This document shows positions 52,606 to 63,069 of a DNA stretch of 64,000 bases, in pieces. The position numbers and the translations under genes were made by a program. The notes beneath the pieces are model-generated. The model made no database searches, was not told where the DNA came from, and saw only the letters and a list, made by a program, of their open reading frames with translations. The stretch is taken from the NCBI GenBank assembly GCA_002205125.1, contig NIOE01000013.1, forward strand, positions 124,001 to 188,000, in the 5' to 3' direction. The DNA is from Roseateles noduli (GTDB lineage Bacteria > Pseudomonadota > Gammaproteobacteria > Burkholderiales > Burkholderiaceae_C). Within the stretch, counting starts at the first letter, position 1; each line of letters opens with the position of its first letter.

Positions 52606-53685
52606 ATGGGGCTGTTGGACCTACTGCGCGGACGTGCGCATCCACCCATGATTGGCCTGGACATCTCGTCGTCCAGCGTCAAGCTTGTGGAATTGAGTCA
52701 AAACTCGAATGGCGAATACGTTCTTGAACGTTTCGCCACCGAGCCATTCGAAAAAGGCTGGATTACAGACGGCCAGATCGAGAAATTCGACGAGGTCGCG
52801 GACGCCGTCCGCCGGGTGGTCACACGCAGTGGCAGCCGGACCCGCCAGGCATCGCTGGCGATGCCTCAGAGTTCGGTGATCACCAAGAAGATCATGCTGC
52901 CGGCCGGCCTCCGCGAGGAGGAGCTCGAGCTGCAGGTCGAGGCGGAAGCCAACCAGTACATCCCGTTCTCGCTGGACGAGGTCTCGCTGGACTTCTGCGT
53001 GATCGGCCCGAGCCCGACCTCGGTCGGCGATGTCGAGGTGCTGATTGCCGCGTCCCGCAAGGACCGCGTGCAGGACCGCCAGGCGCTGGCCGAAGCGGCC
53101 GGGCTGCGGCCCGTCGTGCTGGACATCGAATCCCATGCTTCGCGGATGGCCGTTGGCCGTCTGGTGGAGACGCTGCCGAACGAGGGCAAGGACGCGCTGG
53201 TCGCGCTGTTCGAGATCGGCGCCGACACCACCTCGCTGAAGGTGCTGCGCGACGACGAGATGCTCTACGACCGCGATCAGGCCTTCGGTGGCTCCCAACT
53301 GACCCAGTTGATCTCGCGGCAGTACGGCTTCTCGTTCGAGGAGGCGGAGTTGAAGAAGCTCAGCGGCGAGCTGCCGGACGATTACGACACGCAGGTGCTG
53401 AACCCCTTCGTCGACTCGCTGTCGCAGGAGATCGGCCGAGCCCTCCAATACTTCTTCACCAGCACGCCGCATCACAAGGTCCATTACGTGATGCTCGCCG
53501 GCGGCACGGCCACGTTGCCGGGCCTCAAGGAGCGGGTGACGGAGCTGACCGGCTTCGCCTGCATGGTGGTCAATCCATTCGAGAACATGGTCCTCGGTTC
53601 TGCGGTGCGCGAATCCAAGCTGCGCCGTGAAGCGCCGGCCTACCTGACGGCCTGCGGCCTCGCCATGCGGAGGTTCTTTCAGTGA
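52606..53685 (+). CDS. pilM: Type IV pilus assembly protein PilM
   Basis: A 359-residue actin-like ATPase from the ATG at 52606 (MGLLDLLRGRAHPPMIGLDI), preferred over an ATG 27 bases upstream because it matches other PilM starts and has GGGGGAA before it. Nucleotide-binding motifs are GLDISSSSVKLVELS, FEIGADTTSLKVL and YVMLAGGTATLPGL. PilM sits on the cytoplasmic face and binds the PilN N-terminus (INLLPHRE). First gene of pilMNOPQ. Confidence 0.97.
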   Translation: MGLLDLLRGRAHPPMIGLDISSSSVKLVELSQNSNGEYVLERFATEPFEKGWITDGQIEKFDEVADAVRRVVTRSGSRTRQASLAMPQSSVITKKIMLPAGLREEELELQVEAEANQYIPFSLDEVSLDFCVIGPSPTSVGDVEVLIAASRKDRVQDRQALAEAAGLRPVVLDIESHASRMAVGRLVETLPNEGKDALVALFEIGADTTSLKVLRDDEMLYDRDQAFGGSQLTQLISRQYGFSFEEAELKKLSGELPDDYDTQVLNPFVDSLSQEIGRALQYFFTSTPHHKVHYVMLAGGTATLPGLKERVTELTGFACMVVNPFENMVLGSAVRESKLRREAPAYLTACGLAMRRFFQ

Positions 53686-54302
53686 TTCTGATCAACCTGC
53701 TCCCGCACCGCGAGGAGAAGCGCAAGCGCCGCAAGGCCGCGTTCTTCGTCGGGCTGGGAATGTCCTTCGTCGTCGGCCTGCTGATCGCGGCCTTCATCTA
53801 CCTGCTGCTGCAGCAGCTGACCGCCGCCCAAGCTGCGCGCAATGACTTCCTGAAGGCCGAGATCACCAAGCTCGACATCCAGATCAAGGACATTGCAACG
53901 CTGCGCGCGGAGATCGATGCACTGCGTTCCCGCCAGCGCGCGGTCGAGAACCTGCAGAGCGACCGCAACACGCCGGTGCATCTGCTCAACGAACTGGCGA
54001 AGTTCACGCCGGAGGGCGTGTTCCTCCAGTCGATGCGCCAGACCGGCAAGGTCGTCGTGATCTCGGGCGTGGCGGCTTCCAATGAGCGTGTGTCCGAGAT
54101 GCTGCGCAACCTGAGTCGCGCCGAATGGGTCGAAGCGCCTGATCTCGTCGAGATCAAGGTGGCCGCCGTGAACCCGCGCGATCCGCGTCGGCTGTTCGAT
54201 TTCGCCATCAAGGTCGGGATCAAGAGCGTGGCGCCGGACCCTGCGGCCGGTGCTGCGAGCGGCCCCGGTGCCGCGCCGAACGCTCCGGCGAAGAAGGTGT
54301 GA
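53682..54302 (+). CDS. pilN: Type IV pilus assembly protein PilN
   Basis: A 206-residue bitopic protein read from a GTG that overlaps the pilM stop. The conserved cytoplasmic INLLPHREEKRKRRK binds PilM; a transmembrane helix (about 20-45), a coiled region and a periplasmic domain follow, with an Ala/Pro-rich end. It forms heterodimers with PilO. Confidence 0.96.
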   Translation: MILINLLPHREEKRKRRKAAFFVGLGMSFVVGLLIAAFIYLLLQQLTAAQAARNDFLKAEITKLDIQIKDIATLRAEIDALRSRQRAVENLQSDRNTPVHLLNELAKFTPEGVFLQSMRQTGKVVVISGVAASNERVSEMLRNLSRAEWVEAPDLVEIKVAAVNPRDPRRLFDFAIKVGIKSVAPDPAAGAASGPGAAPNAPAKKV

Positions 54303-54309
54303 GGACCCC

Positions 54310-55020
54310 ATGGCAACGTTGAAAAACCTGGACCTCAACGCGTGGTTCGCGGACTTCTCCGGACAGTTCCAGAACCTGAACATGCAGGAGCCCGGCCAGT
54401 GGCCGCCGGCCCCGCGCTATGTGACCTTCATCGTGGTGGCCCTGCTGACCGTGGGGCTGGGCTGGTTCGCCGTCCTGTCGGACGAGCAGTCGGCCCTTGA
54501 CGCGGAAGTCCAGAAGGAACCGCAGTTGAAGGAAGACTTCAACAACAAGCTGACGCAGGCCGTGAACCTGCCGGAGCTCCGCAAGCAGAAGAGCCAAGTG
54601 GAGGAATACGTCCTTCAGCTGGAAAAGCAACTGCCGGGCAAGGCGGAGATGGACGCCTTGCTGTCGGACATCAACCAGGCCGGCTTGGGTCGTGGTCTGC
54701 AGTTCGAACTGTTCCGTCCGGCCGGCATTGTCATGCGCGACTATTACGCCGAGCAGCCGATCGCGATCCGGGTGACGGGCCGCTATCACGACATCGGCGC
54801 CTTCACGGCGGATGTGTCGAACCTGTCGCGGATCGTGACGCTGCATGACCTGAACATCAATGCGCCCGGTGGGCAAGGTGGCTCTGCGGGCATGCCGCCC
54901 CGTACCGACACCAACGCGACGCTGTCGATGGATGCCACAGCGCGGACCTATCGTTATCTCGATCCGAACGAGGTCGAGGAACAGAAAAAGGCCGCGGCGG
55001 CTGCGGAGAAGAAGAAATGA
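54310..55020 (+). CDS. pilO: Type IV pilus assembly protein PilO
   Basis: A 236-residue protein from the ATG at 54310 (MATLKNLDLNAWFADFSGQF). Transmembrane helix about 37-56, periplasmic coiled coil, then a ferredoxin-like domain containing YYAEQPIAIRVTGRYHDIGAF. A Lys/Ala-rich tail ends it. It overlaps pilP by 4 bp. Confidence 0.96.
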   Translation: MATLKNLDLNAWFADFSGQFQNLNMQEPGQWPPAPRYVTFIVVALLTVGLGWFAVLSDEQSALDAEVQKEPQLKEDFNNKLTQAVNLPELRKQKSQVEEYVLQLEKQLPGKAEMDALLSDINQAGLGRGLQFELFRPAGIVMRDYYAEQPIAIRVTGRYHDIGAFTADVSNLSRIVTLHDLNINAPGGQGGSAGMPPRTDTNATLSMDATARTYRYLDPNEVEEQKKAAAAAEKKK

Positions 55021-55610
55021 CGCGCTTCGTTCGCCCCCGCACGGTGTCGCCCGATGCGGCGATGTCGGATCGCGCGCCCGGTCGCGCGCTCGGTTTGCTC
55101 GGACTTGCCGTCGTCGGCGCGTTGTTGGCGGGCTGCACGTCCAGTACCGATGAACTGCAACAGTGGATGGACGAGCAGCGCGCGCAGGCGCGCCCGACCG
55201 TCAAGCCGCTGACGCCGCCTAAGACCTTTCAGCCCCAGCCTTACGAGGCGCAGGCGGTCGTCGACCCGTTCAGCACGCAGAAGCTGACGGTGGCGCTGCG
55301 GCGCGAGGCGGCTCAGCCCAGTTCACTGCTGGCCGCCGAGATGAAACGGCGTCGCGAACCGCTGGAAGCCTTCCCGCTGGACACGATGTCCATGGTCGGC
55401 AGCGTTTCGAGGGATGGCCGTCCGTATGCGTTGCTGCGGGTGGACAACCTGCTGTACCAGGCGCGGGTCGGTGACTACATGGGCCAGAACTTCGGCCGCA
55501 TCACCAAGATCAGCGAAACCGAAATCACGTTGCGAGAAGTCGTCCAGGACGCTGCGGGCGAATGGATTGAACGCACCAGTACTCTCCAGCTTCAGGAGCA
55601 GGGACGATGA
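55017..55610 (+). CDS. pilP: Type IV pilus lipoprotein PilP
   Basis: A 197-residue lipoprotein with signal LGLLGLAVVGALLAGCTSS (lipobox LAGC). A flexible segment contains YEAQAVVDPFS, and the C-terminal beta domain MVGSVSRDGRPYALLRVDNLLYQARVGDYMGQNFGRI matches PilP, which links PilNO to the PilQ secretin. An in-frame ATG 15 codons later is a possible start, since the N-terminal 15 residues are poorly conserved-looking. It overlaps pilQ by 4 bp. Confidence 0.96.
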   Translation: MTRFVRPRTVSPDAAMSDRAPGRALGLLGLAVVGALLAGCTSSTDELQQWMDEQRAQARPTVKPLTPPKTFQPQPYEAQAVVDPFSTQKLTVALRREAAQPSSLLAAEMKRRREPLEAFPLDTMSMVGSVSRDGRPYALLRVDNLLYQARVGDYMGQNFGRITKISETEITLREVVQDAAGEWIERTSTLQLQEQGR

Positions 55611-57829
55611 AGAACACTGTTGTGGAGAACGCTTCGATGAGCGTCCGTACGAGGGAACGACAAGGGCGCGCCATGCGCTGGCAGGCCCTGGCCTGCGCGG
55701 TGGGTCTGGCGGTGCTCCTGCCCGTCCAGGCCTGGGCGCAGAACATGATCAAGTCGATCAGCGCGACGCAGCAATCGGGCTCGGACATCGTCCGGATCGA
55801 GTTGGCGCAACCGCTGACCGAAGTGCCGCGCGGCTTCGCCGTGCAGGTGCCCCCGCGCATCGCGCTGGACCTGCCCGGCGTGTCCAACGGCCTGGGCCGC
55901 AACGCCGTCGAAATCAATTCCGGCAATATGCGTTCGGCCAACGTCGCGCAGGCCGGCGATCGCTCCCGCGTGGTGCTGAACCTGCGCCAGGCGAGCACTT
56001 TCCGTGCGCAGCTGCAGGACAACTCGCTGCTGATCTACCTGGATAACGCGTCGAGTTCCGCGCAACCCGCTGCCGCGGCCACAACGGCTGCCGCTCCGGA
56101 GCCGCTGCACTTCGCCCCGAGCCAGAACGCATCGCCTCAAGGGCTTCAGGACATCGACTTCCGCCGCGGCAACGACGGCGCGGGACGCGTGGTCGTGAAC
56201 CTTCCGAGCAGCCAGGTCGGTGTCGACATCCAGCAGCAAGGTCAGACGCTGGTCGTGGAGTTCCTGCGCAGCACGCTGCCGGAGCGCCTGCGGCGCAAGC
56301 TGGATGTGACGGACTTCGGCACGCCGGTGCAGTCGATCACCGCCACGCAGCAGGGCGACCGCGTGCGCCTGGTCGTGACGCCGAAGGGCGTCTGGGAGCA
56401 CAGCGCCTATCAGAGCGACAACCAGTTCGTCCTGGAAGTTCGCCCGCAGAAGGTCGATCCGAACAAGCTGACGCAAGGCCCCGGTTATGCCGGTGACAAG
56501 CTGAGCCTGAACTTCCAGAACATCGACGTGCGCGCGCTGTTGCAGGTCATCGCCGACTTCACCAACTTCAACGTGGTGACGAGCGATACCGTCACCGGCA
56601 ATGTGACGTTGCGCCTGAAGGACGTTCCATGGGATCAGGCGCTGGACATCATCCTGCAGGCCAAGGGCCTGGGCCTGCGCAAGTCCGGCAATGTGCTGTG
56701 GATCGCGCCGAAGGAAGAGCTGGCCAGCAAGGAAAAGGCTGAACTGGAAGCCAAGCAGGCGGTTGCTCAGCTGGAACCGCTGCGCACGCAGTCTTTCCAG
56801 ATGAATTACACGAAGGCTGAAGAAGTTGCCAAGGGGCTGACCGGCCAGAACAATCAGGGTGGTGGCACCGCCCAGGCGTCGCGCATCTTGTCGTCACGCG
56901 GCAGCGTGATCTGGGAGACCCGCACGAACCAGCTGTTCGTCAGCGATATCCCGTCCAAGCTGGAAGAGATCCAGGCGCTGATCGCGAAGATCGACGTGCC
57001 GGTGCGTCAGGTGCTGATCGAGGCTCGCATCGTCGAGGCCGATGACAAGTTCGGACGCGCGCTGGGTGTGAAGCTGGGCGCCAGCGACCTGCGTGGTCGT
57101 CAGGGGGGCATCCCTGGCTACAACGTCGGCGGCAGCAACTATGTGACGGTCGGCGGCAACTACTCGGCGATCGGCGCCCAGACGAACCAAGGTGCTGCCT
57201 ACAGCTATGCGGACACGCAGTTCGTGAACCTGCCCGCGAACGTCACCGGCGATGGGTTCGGCGGCGCGACGGCCGCGAACTTCGCCCTCTCGCTGTTCAG
57301 CGCCACGGCAAACCGGTTCCTGAACCTGGAGATCTCCGCACTGGAAGCGGATGGACGCGGCAAGATCGTGTCCAGCCCGCGCGTCGTGACCGCCGATCAG
57401 ACCAAGGCGCTGATCGAGCAGGGCGAGGAAATCCCGTACCAGCAGTCGACCTCCAGCGGTGCCACATCGATCAGCTTCAAGAAGGCCGTGCTGAAGCTGG
57501 AAGTCACGCCGCAGATCACGCCGGAAGGCAATGTGATCCTGACGGTAGACGTCAACAAGGACAGCCGCGGCACGCTGACCCCGCAGGGCTACGCGATCAA
57601 CAACAAGCATGTGCAGACGCTGGTGCTGGTGGAGAACGGCGGCACGGTCGTGATCGGCGGCATCTACACGCAGGAAGACCTCGAGAGCGAGAACAAGGTG
57701 CCGTACCTGGGCGATATTCCGCTGTTGGGCAACCTCTTCAAGAACAGGTCACGCAGCACCGCTAAAACGGAACTGTTGATCTTCATCACGCCGAAGGTGG
57801 TGAGCGACCGCGTGAGCGCCCAGCGCTGA
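55607..57829 (+). CDS. pilQ: Type IV pilus secretin PilQ
   Basis: A 740-residue outer-membrane secretin. A signal peptide follows a 22-residue extension, so the ATG at 55673 (MRWQALACAVG) may be the true start. Two AMIN domains (about 48-260) bind peptidoglycan, an STN/N0 domain (LSLNFQNIDVRALLQVIADF) and N1 follow, and the secretin core ends with [17 protein letters not shown]. It is the pilus exit pore. A hairpin without T-run lies after the stop. Confidence 0.97.
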   Translation: MKNTVVENASMSVRTRERQGRAMRWQALACAVGLAVLLPVQAWAQNMIKSISATQQSGSDIVRIELAQPLTEVPRGFAVQVPPRIALDLPGVSNGLGRNAVEINSGNMRSANVAQAGDRSRVVLNLRQASTFRAQLQDNSLLIYLDNASSSAQPAAAATTAAAPEPLHFAPSQNASPQGLQDIDFRRGNDGAGRVVVNLPSSQVGVDIQQQGQTLVVEFLRSTLPERLRRKLDVTDFGTPVQSITATQQGDRVRLVVTPKGVWEHSAYQSDNQFVLEVRPQKVDPNKLTQGPGYAGDKLSLNFQNIDVRALLQVIADFTNFNVVTSDTVTGNVTLRLKDVPWDQALDIILQAKGLGLRKSGNVLWIAPKEELASKEKAELEAKQAVAQLEPLRTQSFQMNYTKAEEVAKGLTGQNNQGGGTAQASRILSSRGSVIWETRTNQLFVSDIPSKLEEIQALIAKIDVPVRQVLIEARIVEADDKFGRALGVKLGASDLRGRQGGIPGYNVGGSNYVTVGGNYSAIGAQTNQGAAYSYADTQFVNLPANVTGDGFGGATAANFALSLFSATANRFLNLEISALEADGRGKIVSSPRVVTADQTKALIEQGEEIPYQQSTSSGATSISFKKAVLKLEVTPQITPEGNVILTVDVNKDSRGTLTPQGYAINNKHVQTLVLVENGGTVVIGGIYTQEDLESENKVPYLGDIPLLGNLFKNRSRSTAKTELLIFITPKVVSDRVSAQR

Positions 57830-58005
57830 CAATCAGACGTCGGCCTTTGGGCCGATGTCGCCTGGAGCTCCTTCGGAGCCGGGCAACCCACACAAGCGCC
57901 CACGTTCATTGACGTCGCAGAGCTGGAAAAGCCGGACGGCAGAGGGCATTTCAGGAAGGAAGCCGCGAGCGATATCCAAACTCGCGGCGGCAGGAGCAGC
58001 AAGAT

Positions 58006-60219
58006 ATGAACCGAATCGGACGAGTGGCTCGATCGACGACGGGCTCGGGAGCCCATTTCACCAAGGGCGCAGCCCGCTTGGCCCTGACGGCTACCATGGT
58101 CGCGGCGCTGGTCGCCTGCGGTGGCGGTGGCGGTGACAGCGGCACGCCGGTCAACGGTGGTGGCGGTTCGACCAATCCGGGCGGAGGCACGACGATCCAG
58201 CCGACGATGTCGCTGGCGCTGTCCAGCACGACGGTGACCGCCGCCGCTCCTGCGACGGCCTCCGTGACCGTGAAGGATGGCACCGGAGCCGGTGTTGCCG
58301 GTGTGGTGGTGAACTTCACCGTGGCGGGCGGCCTGGGCGTCCCTCAACCCGCGTCGGCCCTCACGGACGTCAATGGCGTCGCCAAGACGACGTTGGTGCC
58401 GGCTTCCGGGACGGCTGCGGGTGCTGACAACCTGACGGCGACGGCGACCGTCGGTGGCACGTCGCTGACGGCGAGCGGCGGTTTCCAGCTGACGGCGACG
58501 GACGTCTCCATTTCCGCATTCACCGCTGATGTGACCTCGTTGGGAGCCTACGGCCAGACGGGCTTGGTGGTCGACCTCGCGGGCACGACGCCTGCCGCCC
58601 CGGTCACGGTCACGCTGTCGTCCTCGTGCGTGACCGGCAATCACGCCACGCTGACGCCGGCTAGCGTGACCACGTCCACGGGGCGCGCCACGTTCACGCT
58701 GCGCGACAACGGCTGCGGTTCGTACCAGGCCACCGACTCGCTGCGCGCCACGGTCTCCGGTTCCGCGGCCGCGCGCGATCTGTCGCTGTCCGTCGTGGCG
58801 CCGAGCGTCGCCAGCGTGACCTTCTCGGCGGCTTCGCCGGCCACCATCTACCTGAAGGGTTCCGGCGCGGCCGAAAACTCCAACGTCACCTTCAAGATCG
58901 TCGATGCCAACGGCAACGGCGTCCCCAATCAGAGCGTGAGTCTGGTGGCCACGACCTGGGCTGGCGGCCTGACGCTGGACGGGGTGACCAACCAGGCCCT
59001 GACGAAGCTGAGTGATGCCAACGGCGACGTGATCGTGCGCGTCAACTCCGGCACGGTGCCTACGCCGGTGCGGGTCAAGGCGGCGCTGGTGTCCAAGCCG
59101 GAGATCCAGGCCGTGTCCAGCGTGCTGTCGATCGCCGTCGGCCTTCCCTCCCAACTGAACTTCTCGCTGGCGCAAGGGACACCAAACATTGAAGGCCTGG
59201 ACGTCGACGGAACGCCCAACAGCTACACGGTCACGGTGTCCGATCGCATGGGCAACCCGGTGCCGGACGGCACGGCAGTCAACTTCGTGGCAGAGGGCGG
59301 CCAGGTGAACGCCAGTGCCACCACGGTGAAGAACGCCAACGGCATCGCGACCGCGACGGCCAGGTTCTCCACTTCCGAGCCGCGTCCTGCTGACGGGCGC
59401 GTGACGGTGACCGCCTTTGCGTTGGGCGAAGAGTCCTTCATCGACCAGAACGGCAATAACGTCTACGACAACGGCGAGCCTTTCCAGGATCTGGGCGACA
59501 TTTTCGTCGACCGTCTGTTCAACAACTTCTACAACGCGGATGTGGATCAATTGATCCCGGCCAGCCTGGGCGCCACGCAGACCTGCTCCGACTGGCCGAC
59601 CGGCGCCGCGGCCGACCTGTTGAAACCCGACCAATCGATCCCGATCAAGCCGGGCTCGTGCGACCAGGTGTGGGGCCGTGCCTATGTCCGTCGCTCGGTG
59701 GTGACGGTGTTCTCGACCTCGGCGTCGGTCCCTGTCTTCCCGTCGCTGTCTCCCAACAACGTCCAAGCCGTGAACTTCGCCTGCGCCCGCCGCGAACTGA
59801 TCGACTTCGACAACTATTTCGGCGTCGATGACAGCAACACGGCGACGACATGGAAGGGCTATTCGCCGGATGCCGCGTCGCGTCCGAACAAGGTCAAATA
59901 TCTGGCCCTTGGCTCGGGCACGCACTTCGGTGGCAGCCTGACTTTCCTGGTCAGCGATGCCAACCCCAAAGCGCTCAATCCTATGCCGGCAGGCACCGTG
60001 ATCACCGCAGCGGCTTCGACCGGTATTACTGTCGAGGTGCTGGGCGGTTCTCCGGTTGCTGCGTCCTTGAAGGCACTGCCCGCCACGATCGGCTACACCT
60101 TCGCGACCGGCACCACGAGCGGTCGTGTGACCGTCAACATCAAGTCGCCGGGCGGCACGACGACCAGCGTCACGCAGGCGGTCAGCGCCTTCAATCCTGG
60201 CGGCAGCGCGTGCCCCTGA
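58006..60219 (+). CDS. Ig-like (Big-1) domain lipoprotein between pilQ and aroK
   Basis: A 737-residue exported protein. The signal ends in a lipobox (ALVAC) followed by a Gly-rich linker (CGGGGGDSGTPVNGGGG). At least three bacterial Ig-like repeats follow, with VTVKDGTGAGVAGVVVNFTV, ADGRVTVTAF-type and KIVDANGNGVPNQSVSLVA patterns as in invasin-like Big-1 domains. Near residue 480 a Ca-binding-like loop DQNGNNVYDNGE resembles an EF-hand/dockerin loop. The C-terminal part is unrecognised. The stop overlaps the aroK GTG by 10 bp. Surface adhesion or a pilus-related role is only suggested by position. Confidence 0.8.
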   Translation: MNRIGRVARSTTGSGAHFTKGAARLALTATMVAALVACGGGGGDSGTPVNGGGGSTNPGGGTTIQPTMSLALSSTTVTAAAPATASVTVKDGTGAGVAGVVVNFTVAGGLGVPQPASALTDVNGVAKTTLVPASGTAAGADNLTATATVGGTSLTASGGFQLTATDVSISAFTADVTSLGAYGQTGLVVDLAGTTPAAPVTVTLSSSCVTGNHATLTPASVTTSTGRATFTLRDNGCGSYQATDSLRATVSGSAAARDLSLSVVAPSVASVTFSAASPATIYLKGSGAAENSNVTFKIVDANGNGVPNQSVSLVATTWAGGLTLDGVTNQALTKLSDANGDVIVRVNSGTVPTPVRVKAALVSKPEIQAVSSVLSIAVGLPSQLNFSLAQGTPNIEGLDVDGTPNSYTVTVSDRMGNPVPDGTAVNFVAEGGQVNASATTVKNANGIATATARFSTSEPRPADGRVTVTAFALGEESFIDQNGNNVYDNGEPFQDLGDIFVDRLFNNFYNADVDQLIPASLGATQTCSDWPTGAAADLLKPDQSIPIKPGSCDQVWGRAYVRRSVVTVFSTSASVPVFPSLSPNNVQAVNFACARRELIDFDNYFGVDDSNTATTWKGYSPDAASRPNKVKYLALGSGTHFGGSLTFLVSDANPKALNPMPAGTVITAAASTGITVEVLGGSPVAASLKALPATIGYTFATGTTSGRVTVNIKSPGGTTTSVTQAVSAFNPGGSACP

Positions 60220-60821
60220 CGCTGTCCCTGGTCGGCATGCCCGGAGGTGGCAAGTCCACCGTCGGTCGCATGCTGGCCAGGCAGCTGGACATCGCCTTCG
60301 TCGACACTGACGCCGAGATCGAAAAGGATCTCGGCGGCGAGACGATCAAGGACTACTTCGCCCGTGAGGGCGAAGCGTCGTTTCGGGAGCTCGAAACGCG
60401 AACCATCGCGCGATTGCTCGACGAGGCTCAGGCTGGACGGGAACTCGTTCTCGCGACCGGTGGTGGCGCGGTGCTGCGCGAGATCAATCGCGACCGGTTG
60501 AAGGCGCATTCGACAGTCGTGTACCTTCGCTCGTCGCCTGAAGAACTCTTCAGGCGTCTGCGGCACGACACACAGCGTCCCTTGCTGCAAGTGGCCAATC
60601 CGTTGGCCAAGCTGCGTGAGCTGTATGGCCAGCGCGATCCGCTCTATCGGCGCTGCGCGCATTTCGTCCTCGAGTCGAGCCGCCCCTCGGTGCATGGCCT
60701 GGCGAACATGATCCTGATGCAGCTGGAGCTCGCCGGGTTGATCGATCCGGCAAGGGTCGCGGCCACCGTGGGGGCCAGCGAGGCCTCGTACACTTCCAGG
60801 AATGACCGCATCGGCTCCTGA
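60210..60821 (+). CDS. aroK: Shikimate kinase
   Basis: A 203-residue kinase. The GTG at 60210 ([20 protein letters not shown]) is chosen because the next ATG would cut into the P-loop. Shikimate-binding [18 protein letters not shown] and LATGGGAV are intact. It phosphorylates shikimate in the chorismate pathway. It overlaps the lipoprotein gene before it and aroB after it (20 bp), so translation is probably coupled. Confidence 0.95.
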   Translation: MPLTLSLVGMPGGGKSTVGRMLARQLDIAFVDTDAEIEKDLGGETIKDYFAREGEASFRELETRTIARLLDEAQAGRELVLATGGGAVLREINRDRLKAHSTVVYLRSSPEELFRRLRHDTQRPLLQVANPLAKLRELYGQRDPLYRRCAHFVLESSRPSVHGLANMILMQLELAGLIDPARVAATVGASEASYTSRNDRIGS

Positions 60822-61917
60822 CTCCGCGTCCACTGTCGCCATCGATCTCGGCGACCGTCGCTACGACATCCTCATCGGCTCCGGCCTCTTCGACACCTCG
60901 TCGTCCTGGTCAGGACTGCCGCGGGCTTCTGCGGCACTGATCGTCACCAACGATGTCGTCGCGCCGATCTATCTGGATCGACTGAAGCATCAACTGGCGC
61001 CTCATTACGGACGGATCGAGGCCGTCGTCCTGCCGGACGGCGAGCAATACAAGAGCTGGGAGTCTCTCGACGTCGTCATCGACCATCTCCTCGCAGGCGC
61101 GGCCGATCGCAAGACCGTGCTGTTCGCACTGGGCGGCGGTGTGATCGGCGATCTCACCGGTTTCGCTGCGGCGATCTACATGCGCGGCGTGCCGTTCGTC
61201 CAGGTGCCGACGACCTTGCTGGCGCAGGTCGATTCGTCGGTCGGCGGCAAGACGGCCATCAATCATCCGCGCGGCAAGAACATGGTCGGCGCGTTCTATC
61301 AGCCGGCCCGCGTCGTCGCCGATCTGGGCACGCTCGATACCTTGCCTGAGCGCGAACTCTCCGCAGGCCTCGCCGAGATCATCAAGTACGGACCGATTGC
61401 CGATGCGGCCTTCCTTGAGTGGATCGAGGACAAACTCGACGCGATGCTGGCGCGCGACAAGTCAGCGCTCGCGTACGCGGTGAAGCGCAGCTGCGAGATC
61501 AAGGCCTGGGTCGTCGGACAGGACGAGCGCGAAGCGGGTCTGCGCGCCATCCTGAACTTCGGCCACACCTTCGGCCATGCGATCGAGACCGGCCTCGGCT
61601 ACGGCGCCTGGCTGCATGGCGAGGGCGTCGGTTGCGGCATGGTGCTGGCTTCCGAACTGTCGGCGCGGCTCGGCCTCATGCCGACGGCTTTCGTCGACCG
61701 GATGGCGCGGCTCATTGAGAGGGCACGCCTGCCGGTCCAGGCGCCCGCCATGCCGATCGAGCGGTGGCTGGACCTCATGAGGGTCGACAAGAAGAACGAA
61801 GGGGGCGAGATACGGTTCGTCGTCATCGAAGGCCTCGGCAAGGCCGGCATGCGGGGAGCGCCCGATGCGCTGGTGGCCGAGGTGATCGCCGCTCACACTG
61901 AGTCCGGATCCCGCTGA
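60802..61917 (+). CDS. aroB: 3-dehydroquinate synthase
   Basis: A 371-residue NAD-dependent enzyme of the shikimate pathway. NAD-binding [33 protein letters not shown] and the zinc ligands in [13 protein letters not shown] and [10 protein letters not shown] are present. It forms the aromatic-pathway pair with aroK, as in most proteobacteria. Confidence 0.98.
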   Translation: MTASAPDSASTVAIDLGDRRYDILIGSGLFDTSSSWSGLPRASAALIVTNDVVAPIYLDRLKHQLAPHYGRIEAVVLPDGEQYKSWESLDVVIDHLLAGAADRKTVLFALGGGVIGDLTGFAAAIYMRGVPFVQVPTTLLAQVDSSVGGKTAINHPRGKNMVGAFYQPARVVADLGTLDTLPERELSAGLAEIIKYGPIADAAFLEWIEDKLDAMLARDKSALAYAVKRSCEIKAWVVGQDEREAGLRAILNFGHTFGHAIETGLGYGAWLHGEGVGCGMVLASELSARLGLMPTAFVDRMARLIERARLPVQAPAMPIERWLDLMRVDKKNEGGEIRFVVIEGLGKAGMRGAPDALVAEVIAAHTESGSR

Positions 61918-61932
61918 AAGCCTGAAACGACC

Positions 61933-63069
61933 ATGATGATGCTGCGCGCGCCCTTTGCCTCCGACCCCGCGCGCAGTCGCGGTCGACGGCATGCCGAGGC
62001 GTCGGCGCCGACGCGCAGCGAGTACCAGCGTGACCGCGATCGCATCGTCCACAGCACGGCCTTCCGCCGGCTGGTCTACAAGACGCAGGTCTTCCTCAAC
62101 CATGAAGGTGACCTCTTCCGCACACGGCTGACGCATTCACTGGAGGTGGCGCAACTGGGGCGTTCCATCGCGCGCAGCCTGGCGCTGGACGAGGACCTCG
62201 TTGAAACCATCGCGCTGGCCCATGACCTGGGCCACACGCCGTTCGGTCACGCCGGACAGGACGTGTTGAACGATTGCATGAAGGCCCATGGCGGGTTCGA
62301 ACACAACCTGCAGTCCTTGCGTGTGGTCGACAAGCTGGAACAGCGGTATCCGGCCTTCGACGGGCTCAATCTCAGCTTCGAGAGCCGCGAAGGCATCCTG
62401 AAGCATTGCAGCCAGCGTGATGCACAGCGCATCGAGGACCGCGAGCCCGAGGGCGTCGCGGCGCGTTTCCTGCGGGGCGGTCAGCCGAGCCTGGAGGCGC
62501 AGCTCTGCAACCTGGCCGACGAGGTGGCCTACAACGCGCACGATGTGGACGACGGGGTGCGGTCGGGCCTTGTGACCTTGGAGCAGCTGGAACAGGTGCC
62601 GCTCGTCCATCGCTACTTGCGCGAGACGCTGAACGCGTATCCGGGCCTGACTGGCAAGCGGCTGCTCGCGGAAACTATCCGCCGGATGCTGTCGCAGCAG
62701 GTCTACGACATCATCGACGCCACGCGCGCCGCCATCGAGGTCGCCGCGCCCGTCGATGCTCAGGATGCGCGCACGAAGGGGCCGCTGGTGCGCTTCAGTC
62801 CAGAGATGCGTCACGCGAGCACGGAGCTGAAGCGCTTCCTCTTTGCCAACCTCTACCGTCATCCGGTCGTCCAGCAGCAGCGCGACCGGGCGGAACAGGT
62901 GTTGCGGGAGCTGTTCCAGCTCTACCTCACCGATCCCGGGCATCTCCCGCCGGACTTTGCGGACGGCGAGGACCACGCGCGTGCCTGCGCCGATTACATC
63001 GCCGGCATGACCGACCGGTTCGCGCTCAAGGAGCATGAGCGACTCACCGGGAAGAAGCTCATCGCATAA
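61933..63069 (+). CDS. dgt: dGTP triphosphohydrolase-like HD protein
   Basis: A 378-residue HD-domain phosphohydrolase. RDRDRIVHSTAFRRLVYKTQ, the HD metal site (RLTHSLEVAQL, ALAHDLGHTPFGHAG) and LADEVAYNAHDVDDG match the Dgt type-2 family, which hydrolyses dNTPs. The TAA stop lies inside the left 13-bp repeat of the downstream transposase unit, so the stop may have been supplied by the element. Confidence 0.95.
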   Translation: MMMLRAPFASDPARSRGRRHAEASAPTRSEYQRDRDRIVHSTAFRRLVYKTQVFLNHEGDLFRTRLTHSLEVAQLGRSIARSLALDEDLVETIALAHDLGHTPFGHAGQDVLNDCMKAHGGFEHNLQSLRVVDKLEQRYPAFDGLNLSFESREGILKHCSQRDAQRIEDREPEGVAARFLRGGQPSLEAQLCNLADEVAYNAHDVDDGVRSGLVTLEQLEQVPLVHRYLRETLNAYPGLTGKRLLAETIRRMLSQQVYDIIDATRAAIEVAAPVDAQDARTKGPLVRFSPEMRHASTELKRFLFANLYRHPVVQQQRDRAEQVLRELFQLYLTDPGHLPPDFADGEDHARACADYIAGMTDRFALKEHERLTGKKLIA

